Shown: positions 1 to 13,548, counted from the first letter of the stretch. The stretch: DNA of 64,000 nucleotides from Longimicrobiaceae bacterium (GCA_030146875.1 JASLAX010000158.1:49793-113792); one strand, 5' to 3'. Notes: generated by a model from the sequence alone, not told the origin. Numbers and translations are program-made.

Positions 1-290
1 ACGCGGCGCTGGCGGAGGTGCGGCAGTTCGAAGCCGACTCCAAGTTCTTCCGCAGCCTGACGGTGCTGGCGGCGGCGATCGCCGTCGTCGCGCTGGCGAG
101 GGGGTTCCGGTGGGAGGCGCTCGCCGCCGCCGTCGCGCTGGGGGCGTGCTTCTGGAGGTACGCGGAGCGCCGATGGAAGTCGACCGAGCGCGCCTTCCAG
201 TACGTCGTGGTCCTCGACACCCTCCATCCGCGTTCGGCTGGTGAGCCGAGCGAACCGACGGGCGGTCCCAACGTGAGTCCTCACCCATGA
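1..290 (+). CDS. C-terminal part of a small membrane protein (5' end outside window)
   Basis: The reading frame is open to the first base of the window, so the start lies upstream. About 95 residues are visible. The stretch from about residue 15 to 50 is strongly hydrophobic and reads as one or two membrane segments, ending in an Arg-rich WRYAERRWK patch that would face the cytoplasm. The tail is polar and Pro-rich. The stop overlaps the next start by four bases (ATGA), so the two genes are probably co-translated. No family is recognised; a truncated view cannot say more. Confidence 0.55.
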   Translation, partial: AALAEVRQFEADSKFFRSLTVLAAAIAVVALARGFRWEALAAAVALGACFWRYAERRWKSTERAFQYVVVLDTLHPRSAGEPSEPTGGPNVSPHP

Positions 291-1204
291 CGCGCACGAT
301 CCCCGAAGAGCTCCGTCGCGCCTTCCACGAGCTGCAGCGGCGGCACCCGAACGCCTCCCTCGGCCAGCTCAACGAGATGATGGACGGCGCGGTGGAGGCG
401 TACAACCGCCGTCCGCAGGCCGAGCTCGGCGGCCTCTCCCCCGAGCAGGCGCGCCGGCTGCTGGCGGACCGCTGGGAGGGCGAGGGCCCGGTGCGCCTGG
501 CGGAGGACCTTTCGCCGGACGACCTCTCCTCCGCCCGAACGCTCCACGACGCGCGGGAGACGCTGGACCTGCTGGCGGGGCAGGGGACGGTCCGCGCCAC
601 GCCCGCCGGGAACCTGCCGCGCGCGGTGGTGGTGGAGCTGGGGTCGCGGTTCCGCTGGGGTGCCGGGGACCACCCCGAGATGTTCGCGAAGCGCCCGAAC
701 GAGCAGGACGCGGCGCCCATCCACTACGTGCGCCTGCTGCTGGAGGTCGCCCGCCTGCTCAAGCGGCAGCGGGGCGCCTTCTCGCTCACCAAGCGGGGTG
801 AGGCGCTGCGCGCGCCCGAGCGTGCCGGGGAGCTGTTCGCGGTGCTCTTCCGCGCCTGGTTCCGGGACTTCAACCTGGCCTATGCCGATGGCTTGGATGA
901 GGAGCCCGGCTTCCAGCGGGCGATCGCCTTCTCCCTGTACGCGTTCGGCGAGGCGCCGGACGAGTGGCTCACCCCCGCGGAGCTTGCCGACCGGCTGCTC
1001 CTGCCCGCCGTCCGCGAGTCGCTGCCGCCGCCGGAGGAACTCTGGTCGGAGGCGGAGATGATCGTCCAGCTACGCCTGCTCCGGTGGTTGGAACGGTTCG
1101 GTCTGGCCGAGGTGCGCACGGAGCGAGGGAAGGGTCCGTTCCAGCTCGACACGTGGTATCGCCGCACGCGCCTCTTCTCGCGCTTCTTCCACGTCGTCTT
1201 CTGA
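287..1204 (+). CDS. Hypothetical protein, winged-helix-like
   Basis: This 305-residue soluble protein is not recognised. The first ~60 residues form a helical unit ending in LSPEQARRLLADRW, a layout seen in small N-terminal helical domains of uncharacterised proteins. The rest is helix-rich, with LLKRQRGAFSLTKRGEALR near residue 165, which resembles the wing of a winged helix, and an aromatic C terminus. It starts at ATG inside the stop of the upstream gene (ATGA overlap), which fixes the start. It converges on the histidine kinase gene at 1452. A regulatory role is only a guess. Confidence 0.6.
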   Translation: MTRTIPEELRRAFHELQRRHPNASLGQLNEMMDGAVEAYNRRPQAELGGLSPEQARRLLADRWEGEGPVRLAEDLSPDDLSSARTLHDARETLDLLAGQGTVRATPAGNLPRAVVVELGSRFRWGAGDHPEMFAKRPNEQDAAPIHYVRLLLEVARLLKRQRGAFSLTKRGEALRAPERAGELFAVLFRAWFRDFNLAYADGLDEEPGFQRAIAFSLYAFGEAPDEWLTPAELADRLLLPAVRESLPPPEELWSEAEMIVQLRLLRWLERFGLAEVRTERGKGPFQLDTWYRRTRLFSRFFHVVF

Positions 1205-1360
1205 CGCGTTCCCGCCAGGGACTTCCCTCGCGGCGAGCGACGTACGAGCAGGCCGGAGACGCGGAGGAAATCCTCCCGTCCGCGCTCTCGTCCGTTCATC
1301 CAGCGAGAGGGTGCCCTCCCGCCGCCACCGGCCCGAGCCGGCCGGCCTCGCCCCCGCACC

Positions 1361-1432
1361 CTCCGCGTCTCCGCGTCCTCCGCGTCTCCGCGTGAAAAGC
1401 CGTCGCCGCGGCGCGAGACGAAAGGCGAAGAA
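1361..1432 (+). repeat. Dispersed CTCCGCGTCTCCGCGTCC-type intergenic repeat, copy 1
   Basis: Between two convergent genes lies a tandem array of CTCCGCGT words followed by GTGAAAAGCCGTCGCCGCGG and CGAGACGAAAGG. The same arrangement recurs at 41.4 kb and 56.3 kb, and inverted at 26.7 kb and 56.0 kb. It carries no convincing coding potential. The remainder of the 1205-1451 gap shows no other feature. Confidence 0.7.
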
Positions 1433-1451
1433 ACGCCTCGGAGAAACGCCC

Positions 1452-2680
<1,229 letters not shown>

Positions 2681-2684
<4 letters not shown>

Positions 2685-4141
2685 GGGTCGCGGGGGGGCA
2701 CCCACTCCGGCGTTCCGGTCAGGATGCCGCGCAGCGCGGTGAGCGGCTCCCCCACCTTCACCCCGTCGCAGGTGACGGAGATCTCGCGCAGCGTGCGGGC
2801 GAAGTCGCCCAGGCGCTTCTTCAGCACGCCCACGGCCTTCCGCAGCTCGCCGTCCATCTCCAGGTAGCGCAGGAAGATCAGGTTGTCGCAGAGGTAGCTG
2901 ACCCCCACCTCGGTCGCGCGGAACTCGCCGGTGATGGCCTCGGTCTCGTTGACGAGCAGCACGGTCACGCCCATGTTCTTGAGGTACCGCCCCAGGGCGT
3001 GGAGCTGCAGCACCAGGTCGTCGCCGGCCAGGGTGAGCCGGTACCCGGCGATGCCGTCGATCATCACGATGCGGGTGCCGCGCTCCTCCACCTCCTTCCG
3101 CACCATCAGCGCGAACTCGGCCGGCGAGAAGCGGAGCGGCTCCACCTCCACCACCGCCAGCGAGCCGCCCTCCACCATCTCGCGCAGCGGCACGCCTATG
3201 CTCTCGCAGCGGTGGAGCAGGGTGGCCATCCCCTCCTCGAAGGCGTAGACCACGGAGCGCTCCCCGCGAAGGGCCGCCTCCTTCATGAACTGCACGCCCA
3301 GGGTGGTCTTTCCCGCGCCGCTGGGCCCGCTCAGGATGGTGATGGTGCCGCGCTCGATCCCGCCGCCCAGCATCTCGTCGAACTCGGGGATGCCCGATCC
3401 GATCAGCTCCGCCTCGAACGGGTGCGAGTGGTCGCCGGGCACCAGGCTGGGGTACACCTCCATGCCGCGCCCCGTGAGCCGCATGGCGTGCGGGCCGCCC
3501 TGGAAGTCGGAGCCGCGCATCTTCCCGATGCTGAGCGTGCGCCGCAGCACGCCGTGCCCGGGCGAGATCGCCAGGTCGATGATCCCGTCGCTCATGAAGC
3601 GCAGGTCGTCGTCGGGCACGCTGGCCGTGGGCTCGGAGCTCATCAGCACCGTGGCGCCGTGCTCCACCAGGTAGCGCAGGAACGAGAGGGCCTGCTTGCG
3701 GAACTGGAACGCGTCGGGCGCCAGGTAGCGCAGCGTGGTGACCGCGTCCACGAACACCCGCTGCGGCTTGTGCTCCTGGATCGTGCCTACGATCTGCTGC
3801 GTGGTCGGATCGCGCTCCACGTCGCCGGGCGAGAAGATGTCGTAGCTCTGGTTCTGGGCGAAGAACTCGCGGGTGGGGCTCAGGTCCAGGAACTCGATCC
3901 CCGACAGGTCCAGCGACTGCGACTCGGCGTCGCGGCGGAGCTGCGTCTCGGACGACTCCAGCGTGATGAGCAGCGCCCGCTCCCCCAGCGCCACGCCCGC
4001 GGCCAGGAAGTGCAGCCCCAGCGTCGTCTTGCCCGTTCCCGGCCCGCCCCGCACCAGGTAGGCCCGCTCCGGGATCAGCCCCCCGTGAAGGACCTCGTCC
4101 AACCCCGGCAGCCCCGTGGGGTGCCTCGCCGTGCCGGTCAC
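2681..4141 (-). CDS. KaiC-like tandem RecA ATPase (first copy)
   Basis: The 486-residue protein consists of two RecA-type KaiC domains, each with a Walker A motif (GGPGTGKTT, residues 32-40; SGPSGAGKTT, 271-280) and a Walker B strand (PQRVFVDAV; RIVMIDGI). The acidic pair after the beta-strand is complete in domain 2 (YAFEEG) but reads LESS in domain 1. KaiC homologues outside cyanobacteria usually act as nucleotide-driven switches in signalling; no KaiA or KaiB is in the window. The GTG start is chosen because it has GGAGG five bases upstream and begins just before the first conserved strand (GLPGLDEVLHGG). It is the first gene of a two-gene unit with the kinase at 1452. Confidence 0.85.
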
Positions 4142-4391
4142 GCGCGCCTCCGTATGGTGTGTGGAAGGTGGATCGTCGAGCCGGACCGGAATCGCGCGCG
4201 GCCGTCGACGGGGCGACCCCTTTGCAAACGCCCGACCACCGCGCGCGGGGCGCCCTCCGCAGGGGTGCGGCGCCGCGTCGGCCGACCCCTGATCCCACTG
4301 CCGGCGCCCTGTTTCCCGCGCGGGCGCCGTCTTGCAACCCGTGCGCGCCGAGACGGGCTCGCGGGGTGGGGGAGAGCGCCAAAGACGCCAT

Positions 4392-4679
4392 ATGGGGGAG
4401 AGAGTGGGCTTTCGCGACATCGTGGACGAGGTGGGGCGTTCGTGGTCGGTGTGGAACACGCAGCCGAGCACCCGGAACGCCGTGGCCGACGCGCTCCGGG
4501 CCGGCTGGCTCACCTTCGAGTGCGCGGTCGAGAAGCGCCGCCTGTCGCCCATCCCGGATGGCTGGGAGCAGACGGATGACGCGTCCCTGCTCGCCCTGCT
4601 GGAGACGGCCACGCCCGTGGGCCGCGAGATGATGGGACGGCCGGGCGGGCTGGTGCGCGGCCCGCCGCCCGCGGAGTGA
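4392..4679 (+). CDS. Small unknown protein, WSVW/GWLTF family, copy 1
   Basis: The ~95-residue soluble protein is not recognised. It shares a clear pattern with the product at 5165-5467: a W-S-V-W core near residue 17, then GWLTFxC, then a K-R-L-x-PIPDGW block. The ATG at 4392 is chosen over an upstream ATG (4332) because similarity to the paralogue begins right after it; its ribosome binding site is weak. It is divergent from the KaiC-like gene, with about 250 bp between them that hold no other recognisable gene. Confidence 0.6.
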   Translation: MGERVGFRDIVDEVGRSWSVWNTQPSTRNAVADALRAGWLTFECAVEKRRLSPIPDGWEQTDDASLLALLETATPVGREMMGRPGGLVRGPPPAE

Positions 4680-4929
4680 GCCGTCCCGGCGGTGGGGGAG
4701 GGCACGGGAGGGCGGGGAAAAGGGAGCGGGGTGACCTGGGGGGCTCGGCTTCCTCTGACCTCGCGCGCCGAGGCCGATCGAGGAGACCGCGTCCCCACCC
4801 GCGGCGCTGTCGGAACCGGGCGACGCCCTCCCCCCGGCGCCGTCGTTCTCGCCCTCCACCGCGAGACGCGTCCAGACGTACGAAAGCGGGGGCGCCCAGG
4901 AGGCGACCCCGCCGTTCATCCATCCCGTC

Positions 4930-5121
4930 CTACGGCACCGGATCCGGGCGTGCGTCTTCCGGTCGCAGGTCTTGGGGTGCCTTCTCGCACCGCTCCGCCG
5001 ATCGGTCCAGCAGCGCGCGGCCGCGCCGCAGCATGAGCCGCGACGTCTCCATCGCGGCCTGCGCGTGGACCCGCAGCTCGCGGGAGGCATCGATCAGCGC
5101 GCGTCCACGGTCGGTCTGCAT
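4930..5121 (-). CDS. Small helical hypothetical protein
   Basis: The 63-residue, highly charged protein is probably helical over residues 5-45 (RALIDASRELRVHAQ and MLRRGRALLDRSAERC). The ATG at 5121 is preceded by GGAGGGGAGA, a strong ribosome binding site, which supports it as a real gene and fixes the start. It lies downstream of the 5165-5467 gene on the same strand (43-bp gap), so the two may be co-transcribed. Function is unknown. Confidence 0.5.
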   Translation of the reverse strand: MQTDRGRALIDASRELRVHAQAAMETSRLMLRRGRALLDRSAERCEKAPQDLRPEDARPDPVP

Positions 5122-5164
5122 TCTCCCCTCCGTCCGGAAAGGCAGCCGCGGCAACGGCGGCCCC

Positions 5165-5467
5165 TTACGAGGACGCGTCCTGCCGGTGGTGCGGCGGGTC
5201 AGCCTGGTACCGCCGCTCCCATGCATGCTCGGGCAGGGGCGGCGTCGGGATGACGGGCTCCGCCATTCCCAGCATCTCCCGGAGCACGTTCTGGTCCGCC
5301 ACGTCCCAGCCGTCGGGGATGGGCGCCAGCCGGAGCTTGCCCAGCTCGCACTGGAAGGTCAGCCACCCGCCTCCGAGCATCCACGCCACCACGTTGGGCT
5401 CGATGGGTCGGGTGTCCCACACCGACCACTCGATCCCGCGCTCGTCCTTGAAGAGCCGATACGCCAA
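5165..5467 (-). CDS. Small unknown protein, WSVW/GWLTF family, copy 2
   Basis: This 100-residue protein is a diverged paralogue of the product at 4392-4679. Both carry WSVWxTxP, GWLTFxC and RLxPIPDGW in the same order and spacing. The best start is TTG at 5467, immediately before AYRLFKDERGIEWSVW. The C-terminal ~30 residues are Pro/His-rich and not shared. Two copies within 1.1 kb, separated by another small gene, suggest a local duplication. The family is not recognised; conserved Trp and Gly residues suggest a compact fold. Confidence 0.6.
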   Translation of the reverse strand: MAYRLFKDERGIEWSVWDTRPIEPNVVAWMLGGGWLTFQCELGKLRLAPIPDGWDVADQNVLREMLGMAEPVIPTPPLPEHAWERRYQADPPHHRQDASS

Positions 5468-5593
5468 GACGCCGCTCGCTCGATCCCGATTCAGTATCTA
5501 TCCTGCACCCTGCGCCTGCCGGCGGAGGGGCGGTTTCGCGCCGGCGGGGCGATGCAAGCACCTGACCATCCGGGGATGCACGTGTCCCCGGGA

Positions 5594-6193
5594 TCAGGCG
5601 AGCTGACCCACGATCCCGCGCACGGCGCCCAGGTACTCGTCGGTGTCGAAGTGCGCGGGGTCCAGCATGGCCTGCACGGCGCAGCCGTGGATCCAGCTCA
5701 CCGCGACCGCGGCCAGCCCGTCGGCGGTCACCCCCGGAAAGGTGGCGGGCTCGGAGAGGAGCAGCTCCTGCATGATCGCGCGGAAGGCGGTGCGGTAGCG
5801 CTCCAGCTCCTCGCTCATGCGGGCGCGGATCGGCTCGTGCCGGGCCCCCAGCGCCCAGTAGTCCAGGAACAGGCGCACGTGCCGCGGCTGGTGGGAGAGG
5901 CGCGCCATCTCCTGCTGCAGCAGCGCGTGGAGCCGGTCCAGCGCGCGGGGAAAGCGCGCCACGTCGTCGCTCACGTCCAGCACCGACGTGGCCTGGATCA
6001 GCCACTCCAGCAGCGCCAGGACCAGCCGGTCCTTCTGGCCGAAGTGGAACAGGACCAGCGAGTGGCTCACCTCCGCCTCCGCCGCCACCGCGCGAATGGT
6101 CAGCTCGCCGACCCCGTCGCGCGACGCCACCTCGAACGCCGCCCGCAGGATCTGCTCGCGCCGTACGTCCTCCGTCTCTCTCTTCCCGGGCAT
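5594..6193 (-). CDS. TetR/AcrR-family transcriptional regulator
   Basis: The 199-residue repressor has an N-terminal helix-turn-helix (about residues 13-58: REQILRAAFEVASRDG, then LTIRAVAAEAEVSHSLVLFHF) and a helical ligand-binding domain. A GTG 45 bases upstream also starts the frame, but it lies inside an operator-like palindrome (6231-6246), so the ATG at 6193 with GGAG ahead is preferred. It is transcribed away from the CheB/CheR hybrid gene, and both share a 184-bp region with two palindromes. TetR proteins commonly repress themselves and a divergent neighbour, so control of the signalling operon is a reasonable inference. The ligand is unknown. Confidence 0.85.
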   Translation of the reverse strand: MPGKRETEDVRREQILRAAFEVASRDGVGELTIRAVAAEAEVSHSLVLFHFGQKDRLVLALLEWLIQATSVLDVSDDVARFPRALDRLHALLQQEMARLSHQPRHVRLFLDYWALGARHEPIRARMSEELERYRTAFRAIMQELLLSEPATFPGVTADGLAAVAVSWIHGCAVQAMLDPAHFDTDEYLGAVRGIVGQLA

Positions 6194-6230
6194 CCGCGAC
6201 TCCGTGGGGCCGCGCTCGGCGGCCGGATTG

Positions 6231-6278
6231 TTGACCACCTGGACAATAGAGGGTAGCTTTAGTTTACCATCTGGTCAA
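6231..6278. promoter_or_regulatory. Pair of 16-bp operator-like palindromes (probable TetR sites)
   Basis: Two imperfect palindromes, TTGACCACCTGGACAA (6231-6246) and TTTACCATCTGGTCAA (6263-6278), share the pattern TTnACCAnnTGGnCAA. Their centres are 32 bp apart, about three helical turns, so two dimers could bind the same DNA face. They sit between the TetR gene (start 6193) and the divergent CheB/CheR hybrid gene (start 6378). The intervening sequence is locally AT-rich (AGCTTTAG). Binding by the adjacent TetR protein is inferred from position and symmetry. Confidence 0.6.
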
Positions 6279-6377
6279 TATCTGGAGAAGACGTCGCCCG
6301 TACCACGCGCACGGGCAGGCGATCCGGTGGCACGCGCTCCCGCACGGGCGCGCCCGACCCTCCCCGGAAGCGGTTCC

Positions 6378-9650
<3,273 letters not shown>

Positions 9651-9773
9651 CGCGTCGTTCCCTTCCCGCTCGCCGGCGCATGGGCGCGGACGTTGCACCA
9701 CGCATCCGCTCTCCTCGCCACGGGCTCCCGCGAGCACCCGCCCGGAACGCCGCGCCCAGCCCCAGGAGGTAGG

Positions 9774-10190
9774 ATGCCCGACGCCCCTACCGACGCCCGC
9801 ACGGTACTGATCGCGGAGCGGGACGTGAACGTCCGCGAGCTGCAGAGCTACTTCCTGCAGAAGGAGGGCTGCGCCGTGGAGTTCGCCGACGACGGGCAGT
9901 CCGCGCTGGAGCGCGCCCGCCTGCTGCGGCCCGCCCTGGTCGTCACCGAGATCCTGATCCCCAGGCTGGACGGGCTGGCCCTGTGCCGCTCGCTGCGCCA
10001 GGACCCCGACACCCGGGACATTCCCGTCATCGTGTTCAGCATCCTGGCCGCCGCCGCGCGCGCCGACGAGGCCGGGGCCACCGCGTTCCTGCGGAAGCCC
10101 CTGGTGGAGTCGACGTTCGTGAACGCGGTCCGGGAGTCGATCGCGTCGCACCCCAACGGAGCACTGGAGGATCAATGGGCCTCGCGATAA
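9774..10190 (+). CDS. Single-domain response regulator with Asp-to-Glu phosphosite
   Basis: The 138-residue protein is a stand-alone receiver domain without output domain. The conserved pattern is present (VLIAERD, PVIVFS with Ser89, FLRKP with Lys108), but the phosphoacceptor position in ALVVTEILIPRLDG is Glu59 instead of Asp. Glu at this site often mimics the phosphorylated state, so the domain may be constitutively active or a pseudo-receiver. AGGAGGT four bases before the ATG fixes the start. The 3' end overlaps the KaiC-like gene by 16 bases, implying translational coupling. Confidence 0.85.
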   Translation: MPDAPTDARTVLIAERDVNVRELQSYFLQKEGCAVEFADDGQSALERARLLRPALVVTEILIPRLDGLALCRSLRQDPDTRDIPVIVFSILAAAARADEAGATAFLRKPLVESTFVNAVRESIASHPNGALEDQWASR

Positions 10191-11608
10191 TCGTCCCCGA
10201 GCGCCGCGCCGACCCGCGCGACCAGGAGGACGACGGCACGGAGCGAATGAGCGCGGGGAACCCGGAGGCCGACCACATCCTGGGCGGCGGCTTCCCCGCC
10301 AACTCCATCAACATCATCATGGGGCACCCGGGCTCGGGAAAGACGATCTTCGCCGAGCAGCTCATCTTCCACAACGCGTCGGAAGACCGACCCATCCTGT
10401 ACTTCACCACCCTCTCCGAGCCGCTGGCGAAGGTCGTGCGCTACCTGCAGGGCTTCGCGTTCTTCGACGAGGAGAAGCTGGGCACGCAGGTGGTCTACGA
10501 GGACGTGGGCCCGCAGCTCGCGCGCGAGGGCGCCCCGGCGCTGGTCCCGCTGCTGCAGGAGGCCATCCGCACGCTCTCGCCCAAGATCATCGTCATCGAC
10601 TCCTTCAAGGCGGTGCACGACCTGGCGCCCTCGGTGGCCGAGCGGCGGCGGATGGTCTACGAGATGACGGCGCTGCTCACCGCGTACGGCACCACGGCGT
10701 TCCTGCTGGGGGAGTACACGGAGGAGGACATCCTGCTCTATCCCGAGTTCGCGGTGGCGGACGGGATCGTTGAGCTGTCGCGCCGCCGCCTGGGGAACCG
10801 CGACGAGCGCTACTTCCGCGTCTACAAGCTGCGCGGGAGCCGCTACCTGGAGGGGGCGCACGCCTTCCGCATCACCAGCTCGGGGCTCGACATCTACCCC
10901 CGCCTGGTGAGCCCGCGCATGCCCGAGGGGTACGAGCCCGCCTCGGAGCGCATCTCCACCGGCGTGACGGGGCTGGACGCGATGCTGGACGGCGGGCTGT
11001 GGCGCGGGACCACCACCCTGCTCGCCGGCCCCGCCGGCGCGGGAAAGACGACGATCGGGCTGCAGTTCGCGCTCGAGGGCGCGCGCCAGGGGGAGCCCAG
11101 CCTGTACATGAACTTCCAGGAGAACCCCACGCAGCTCATCCGCACCATCCGCGGGCTGGGGGTGGACCTGGAGGAGGCGCAGGCGCAGGGGCTGGACCTG
11201 GTGTACGCGTCGCCGGTGGAGCTGCAGATCGACAGCATCATCGTGGACATGTTCCGCCGCATCCAGCAGCGCGGCGTGCGCCGCCTGGTGATCGACGCGC
11301 TGGGCGACCTGGCCAGCGCCGCCACCGACCCGCAGCGCCTGCACGACTACCTGTACGCGCTGGTGCAGCACTTCGCCGTCAGCACCATCACCAGCGTGCT
11401 GAACTTCGAGACGATGGGCAACAACATCTCGGGCAACGGGATGCAGAACGCCATGAGCTACCTTTCCGACAACGTGCTCCTGCTCACGGTGGACGGCGAG
11501 GAGCGCACCCGCCGCACCCTGCGCGTGCTGAAGACGCGCGGCAGCGCGCACGACACCAAGGTCCGCGAGGTGGAGATCACCTCCAAGGGGCTATGCATCC
11601 TGCAATGA
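10175..11608 (+). CDS. KaiC-like tandem RecA ATPase (second copy)
   Basis: The 477-residue protein has two KaiC-type RecA domains, with Walker A GHPGSGKT (about 50-57) and AGPAGAGKTT (about 284-293), and Walker B strands KIIVIDSF and RRLVIDAL. The acidic pair after the beta-strand is incomplete in both halves (TTLSEP and NFQENP), unlike copy 1 at 2681. The start ATG lies inside the end of the receiver gene with CTGGAGG just ahead. The stop overlaps the next kinase start (ATGA). Like copy 1 it is directly coupled to a histidine kinase, so the pairing is a repeated module. It probably acts as an ATP-dependent switch for the kinase. Confidence 0.85.
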   Translation: MGLAIIVPERRADPRDQEDDGTERMSAGNPEADHILGGGFPANSINIIMGHPGSGKTIFAEQLIFHNASEDRPILYFTTLSEPLAKVVRYLQGFAFFDEEKLGTQVVYEDVGPQLAREGAPALVPLLQEAIRTLSPKIIVIDSFKAVHDLAPSVAERRRMVYEMTALLTAYGTTAFLLGEYTEEDILLYPEFAVADGIVELSRRRLGNRDERYFRVYKLRGSRYLEGAHAFRITSSGLDIYPRLVSPRMPEGYEPASERISTGVTGLDAMLDGGLWRGTTTLLAGPAGAGKTTIGLQFALEGARQGEPSLYMNFQENPTQLIRTIRGLGVDLEEAQAQGLDLVYASPVELQIDSIIVDMFRRIQQRGVRRLVIDALGDLASAATDPQRLHDYLYALVQHFAVSTITSVLNFETMGNNISGNGMQNAMSYLSDNVLLLTVDGEERTRRTLRVLKTRGSAHDTKVREVEITSKGLCILQ

Positions 11609-12864
11609 GCTCCGGCTTCGAGGAGGTGGACCCCGGCTTCGCCCAGCTCCGCCGGCTCACCGAGATCGGGCGGGCGCTCACCTACACCACATCGCTGGAG
11701 CAGGTCACCCGCCTGACCGTGGAGCGCGGCGCCGAGCTGCTGGGCGCCGCGTCCGCCGTGCTGATGCTGCCGGACGCCGAGGGGCTGCTGCACGTGCGCG
11801 CCGCCCACGGAGTCACGGAGGAGCTGGTCAGCCGCTTCCGCGCGCCGCTGGGCGACGAGGTGATCGGGCGGCTGCAGGGGCTGCTGGACGTGCCGGACGA
11901 CTGCTTCCTGGCCGTTCCCCTGGTGGTGGGCGGCGCCGTCACCGGGCTGGTGGCGGTCGCCCTGCGGCAACCGGCCACGGCGGCGGACGAGACGCTGCTC
12001 TCGGCGCTGGCCGACCAGGCGGCGGTGGCGCTGGAGAACGCGCGGCTGGGCGGCGAGGTGCGGCTGGAGATGGAGGACCGGCTGCGCGCCAGCGAGGGGG
12101 CCACCACGGCCAAGGACCGCGCGCTGGCCACGCTGGCGCACGACATCCGCACGCCGCTGGGCGCCATCGACGGATACTGCTCGCTGATGGAGGACGAGAT
12201 CTACGGCCCCGTCAACGACCGCCAGCGCGAGACGCTGGGCCGGGTGCGCATGAGCGGTCGGCACCTGCTCTCGCTGCTGGACAACGTGATGGAGATGGCG
12301 CGCCTCACCGCGGGCGTGGTGCGCCTGAGCGCGGAGCCGGTGGGCCTGACGACGGTGGCGCGCGAGGCGGTGCACCTGCTGCTCCCCGCCTCCGACGCGG
12401 GGCTGGTGGCGCTGCAGGTCGGCCGGGTGGCGGACGTGGTGGTCACCGCCGACCCCGACCGGCTGCGCCAGGTGCTGGCCAACCTGATCGGCAACGCGGT
12501 GAAGTTCACCCCCCAGGGGGGCTCCATCACCGTCTCCACTGCGCGCTGCGACAACGGCTGCGAGGCGTGGGGCGAGGTGCGGGTGACCGACACGGGACCG
12601 GGCATCGCGAAGGAGGAGCAGGCGGCCGTCTTCGAGCCGTACTACCGCGCGGAGGGCACGGCGCGGCTCCCGGGGGTGGGGCTGGGGCTGGCGATCTCGC
12701 GCGCGCTGGTGCAGCAGATGGGCGGCGCGCTGGAGCTGGAAAGCGAGCCCGGCGCGGGCTCCACCTTCGTCGTCCGCCTGCCGGCCGTGAGCGAGCCGGA
12801 GACGGCGGGGCAGACCGGCGCGGCTCCCGCGGCGGGAGAGGCCGGGGACGCGCCCGACGGCTGA
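11605..12864 (+). CDS. GAF-domain histidine kinase
   Basis: The 419-residue soluble kinase has a GAF sensor domain (about 25-148), HisKA with ALATLAHDIRTPLGA (His179) and HATPase_c (NLIGNAVKF, DTGPGI, GVGLGLAIS). The tail is Ala/Pro-rich and probably disordered. The ATG at 11605 overlaps the KaiC stop (ATGA) and is preferred to an in-frame ATG 12 bases upstream, whose ribosome binding site is too close. It is the last gene of the four-gene signalling operon. The GAF ligand cannot be read from sequence. Confidence 0.85.
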   Translation: MSSGFEEVDPGFAQLRRLTEIGRALTYTTSLEQVTRLTVERGAELLGAASAVLMLPDAEGLLHVRAAHGVTEELVSRFRAPLGDEVIGRLQGLLDVPDDCFLAVPLVVGGAVTGLVAVALRQPATAADETLLSALADQAAVALENARLGGEVRLEMEDRLRASEGATTAKDRALATLAHDIRTPLGAIDGYCSLMEDEIYGPVNDRQRETLGRVRMSGRHLLSLLDNVMEMARLTAGVVRLSAEPVGLTTVAREAVHLLLPASDAGLVALQVGRVADVVVTADPDRLRQVLANLIGNAVKFTPQGGSITVSTARCDNGCEAWGEVRVTDTGPGIAKEEQAAVFEPYYRAEGTARLPGVGLGLAISRALVQQMGGALELESEPGAGSTFVVRLPAVSEPETAGQTGAAPAAGEAGDAPDG

Positions 12865-13008
12865 CGCGCGGGCGGGACACGGCGGTCGCGACGGCGCCCT
12901 CGCCGTCCACGGCGCCGCGGCGGGGTATCGCCGCGGCGCCTCGCCGTGCCTATACTTGAGGCCGCACCGCTCCCGCATCGCCCTCCCCTCCCCCGCACGA
13001 CGCCCCGC

Positions 13009-13407
13009 ATGCAGCCCGACGAGCCGACCCCGCCCGCCACGCTTCGCATCGTCCGCACCGCCGTTTCCATGGGTCCCGTCGTCTTCGGCGTGCTGGCCTG
13101 GTACCTCCGCGGCCAGCGCGCGGAGCACCCGCGCACCCCCGAGGAGCTGTCGGGGCTGCGGGTCGCCGCCTACGCATCGCTCCTCGCCGTGGCCGCGGGG
13201 CTGATGGTGATCCGCTCCCAGCGGGCCGGGAAGCCGCCCCACGAGCGAAGCACGTACAACATCATGGGATGGGCGATCGCGGAGATGGGCGCGCTGCTCG
13301 GAGCCGTCTACTACTTCCTGGGCGGGGAGCCGGCGCCGCTGCTGCTGGGGCTGGTGGCGATGCTCGGCTCGTGGGCCCTGCTCCCCGTGGACCCGAACGA
13401 GACGTAG
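13009..13407 (+). CDS. Small integral membrane protein
   Basis: The 132-residue protein has about four hydrophobic segments (residues 18-33, 50-67, 84-103 and 108-124), separated by charged loops such as RSQRAGKPPHERS. No family is recognised. The ATG at 13009 is taken because an upstream in-frame start adds only Pro/Arg-rich low-complexity sequence. A TATACT hexamer at 12951-12956 is a possible -10 element about 53 bp ahead. It is isolated from the signalling operon by 144 bp. Confidence 0.6.
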   Translation: MQPDEPTPPATLRIVRTAVSMGPVVFGVLAWYLRGQRAEHPRTPEELSGLRVAAYASLLAVAAGLMVIRSQRAGKPPHERSTYNIMGWAIAEMGALLGAVYYFLGGEPAPLLLGLVAMLGSWALLPVDPNET

Positions 13408-13548
13408 CGCCTGCCCGTGCCTCACCGGTGGCGGAGAGGTTCCGCCTCCGGGCGTCCGCCTGATCCGCGCCCGGCCGGGCGGTTGCACCGGCGGCCGCCC
13501 GCGCGCTCTCCGGGGGGAGGGCCGCCACCACAGCGACGGAGGGGACCG

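Noticed and set aside
2999..4579. Plus-strand frame antisense to the KaiC-like gene
   Set aside because: Composition is a mirror of the real gene (His/Gln/Leu-rich); no domain and no ribosome binding site.
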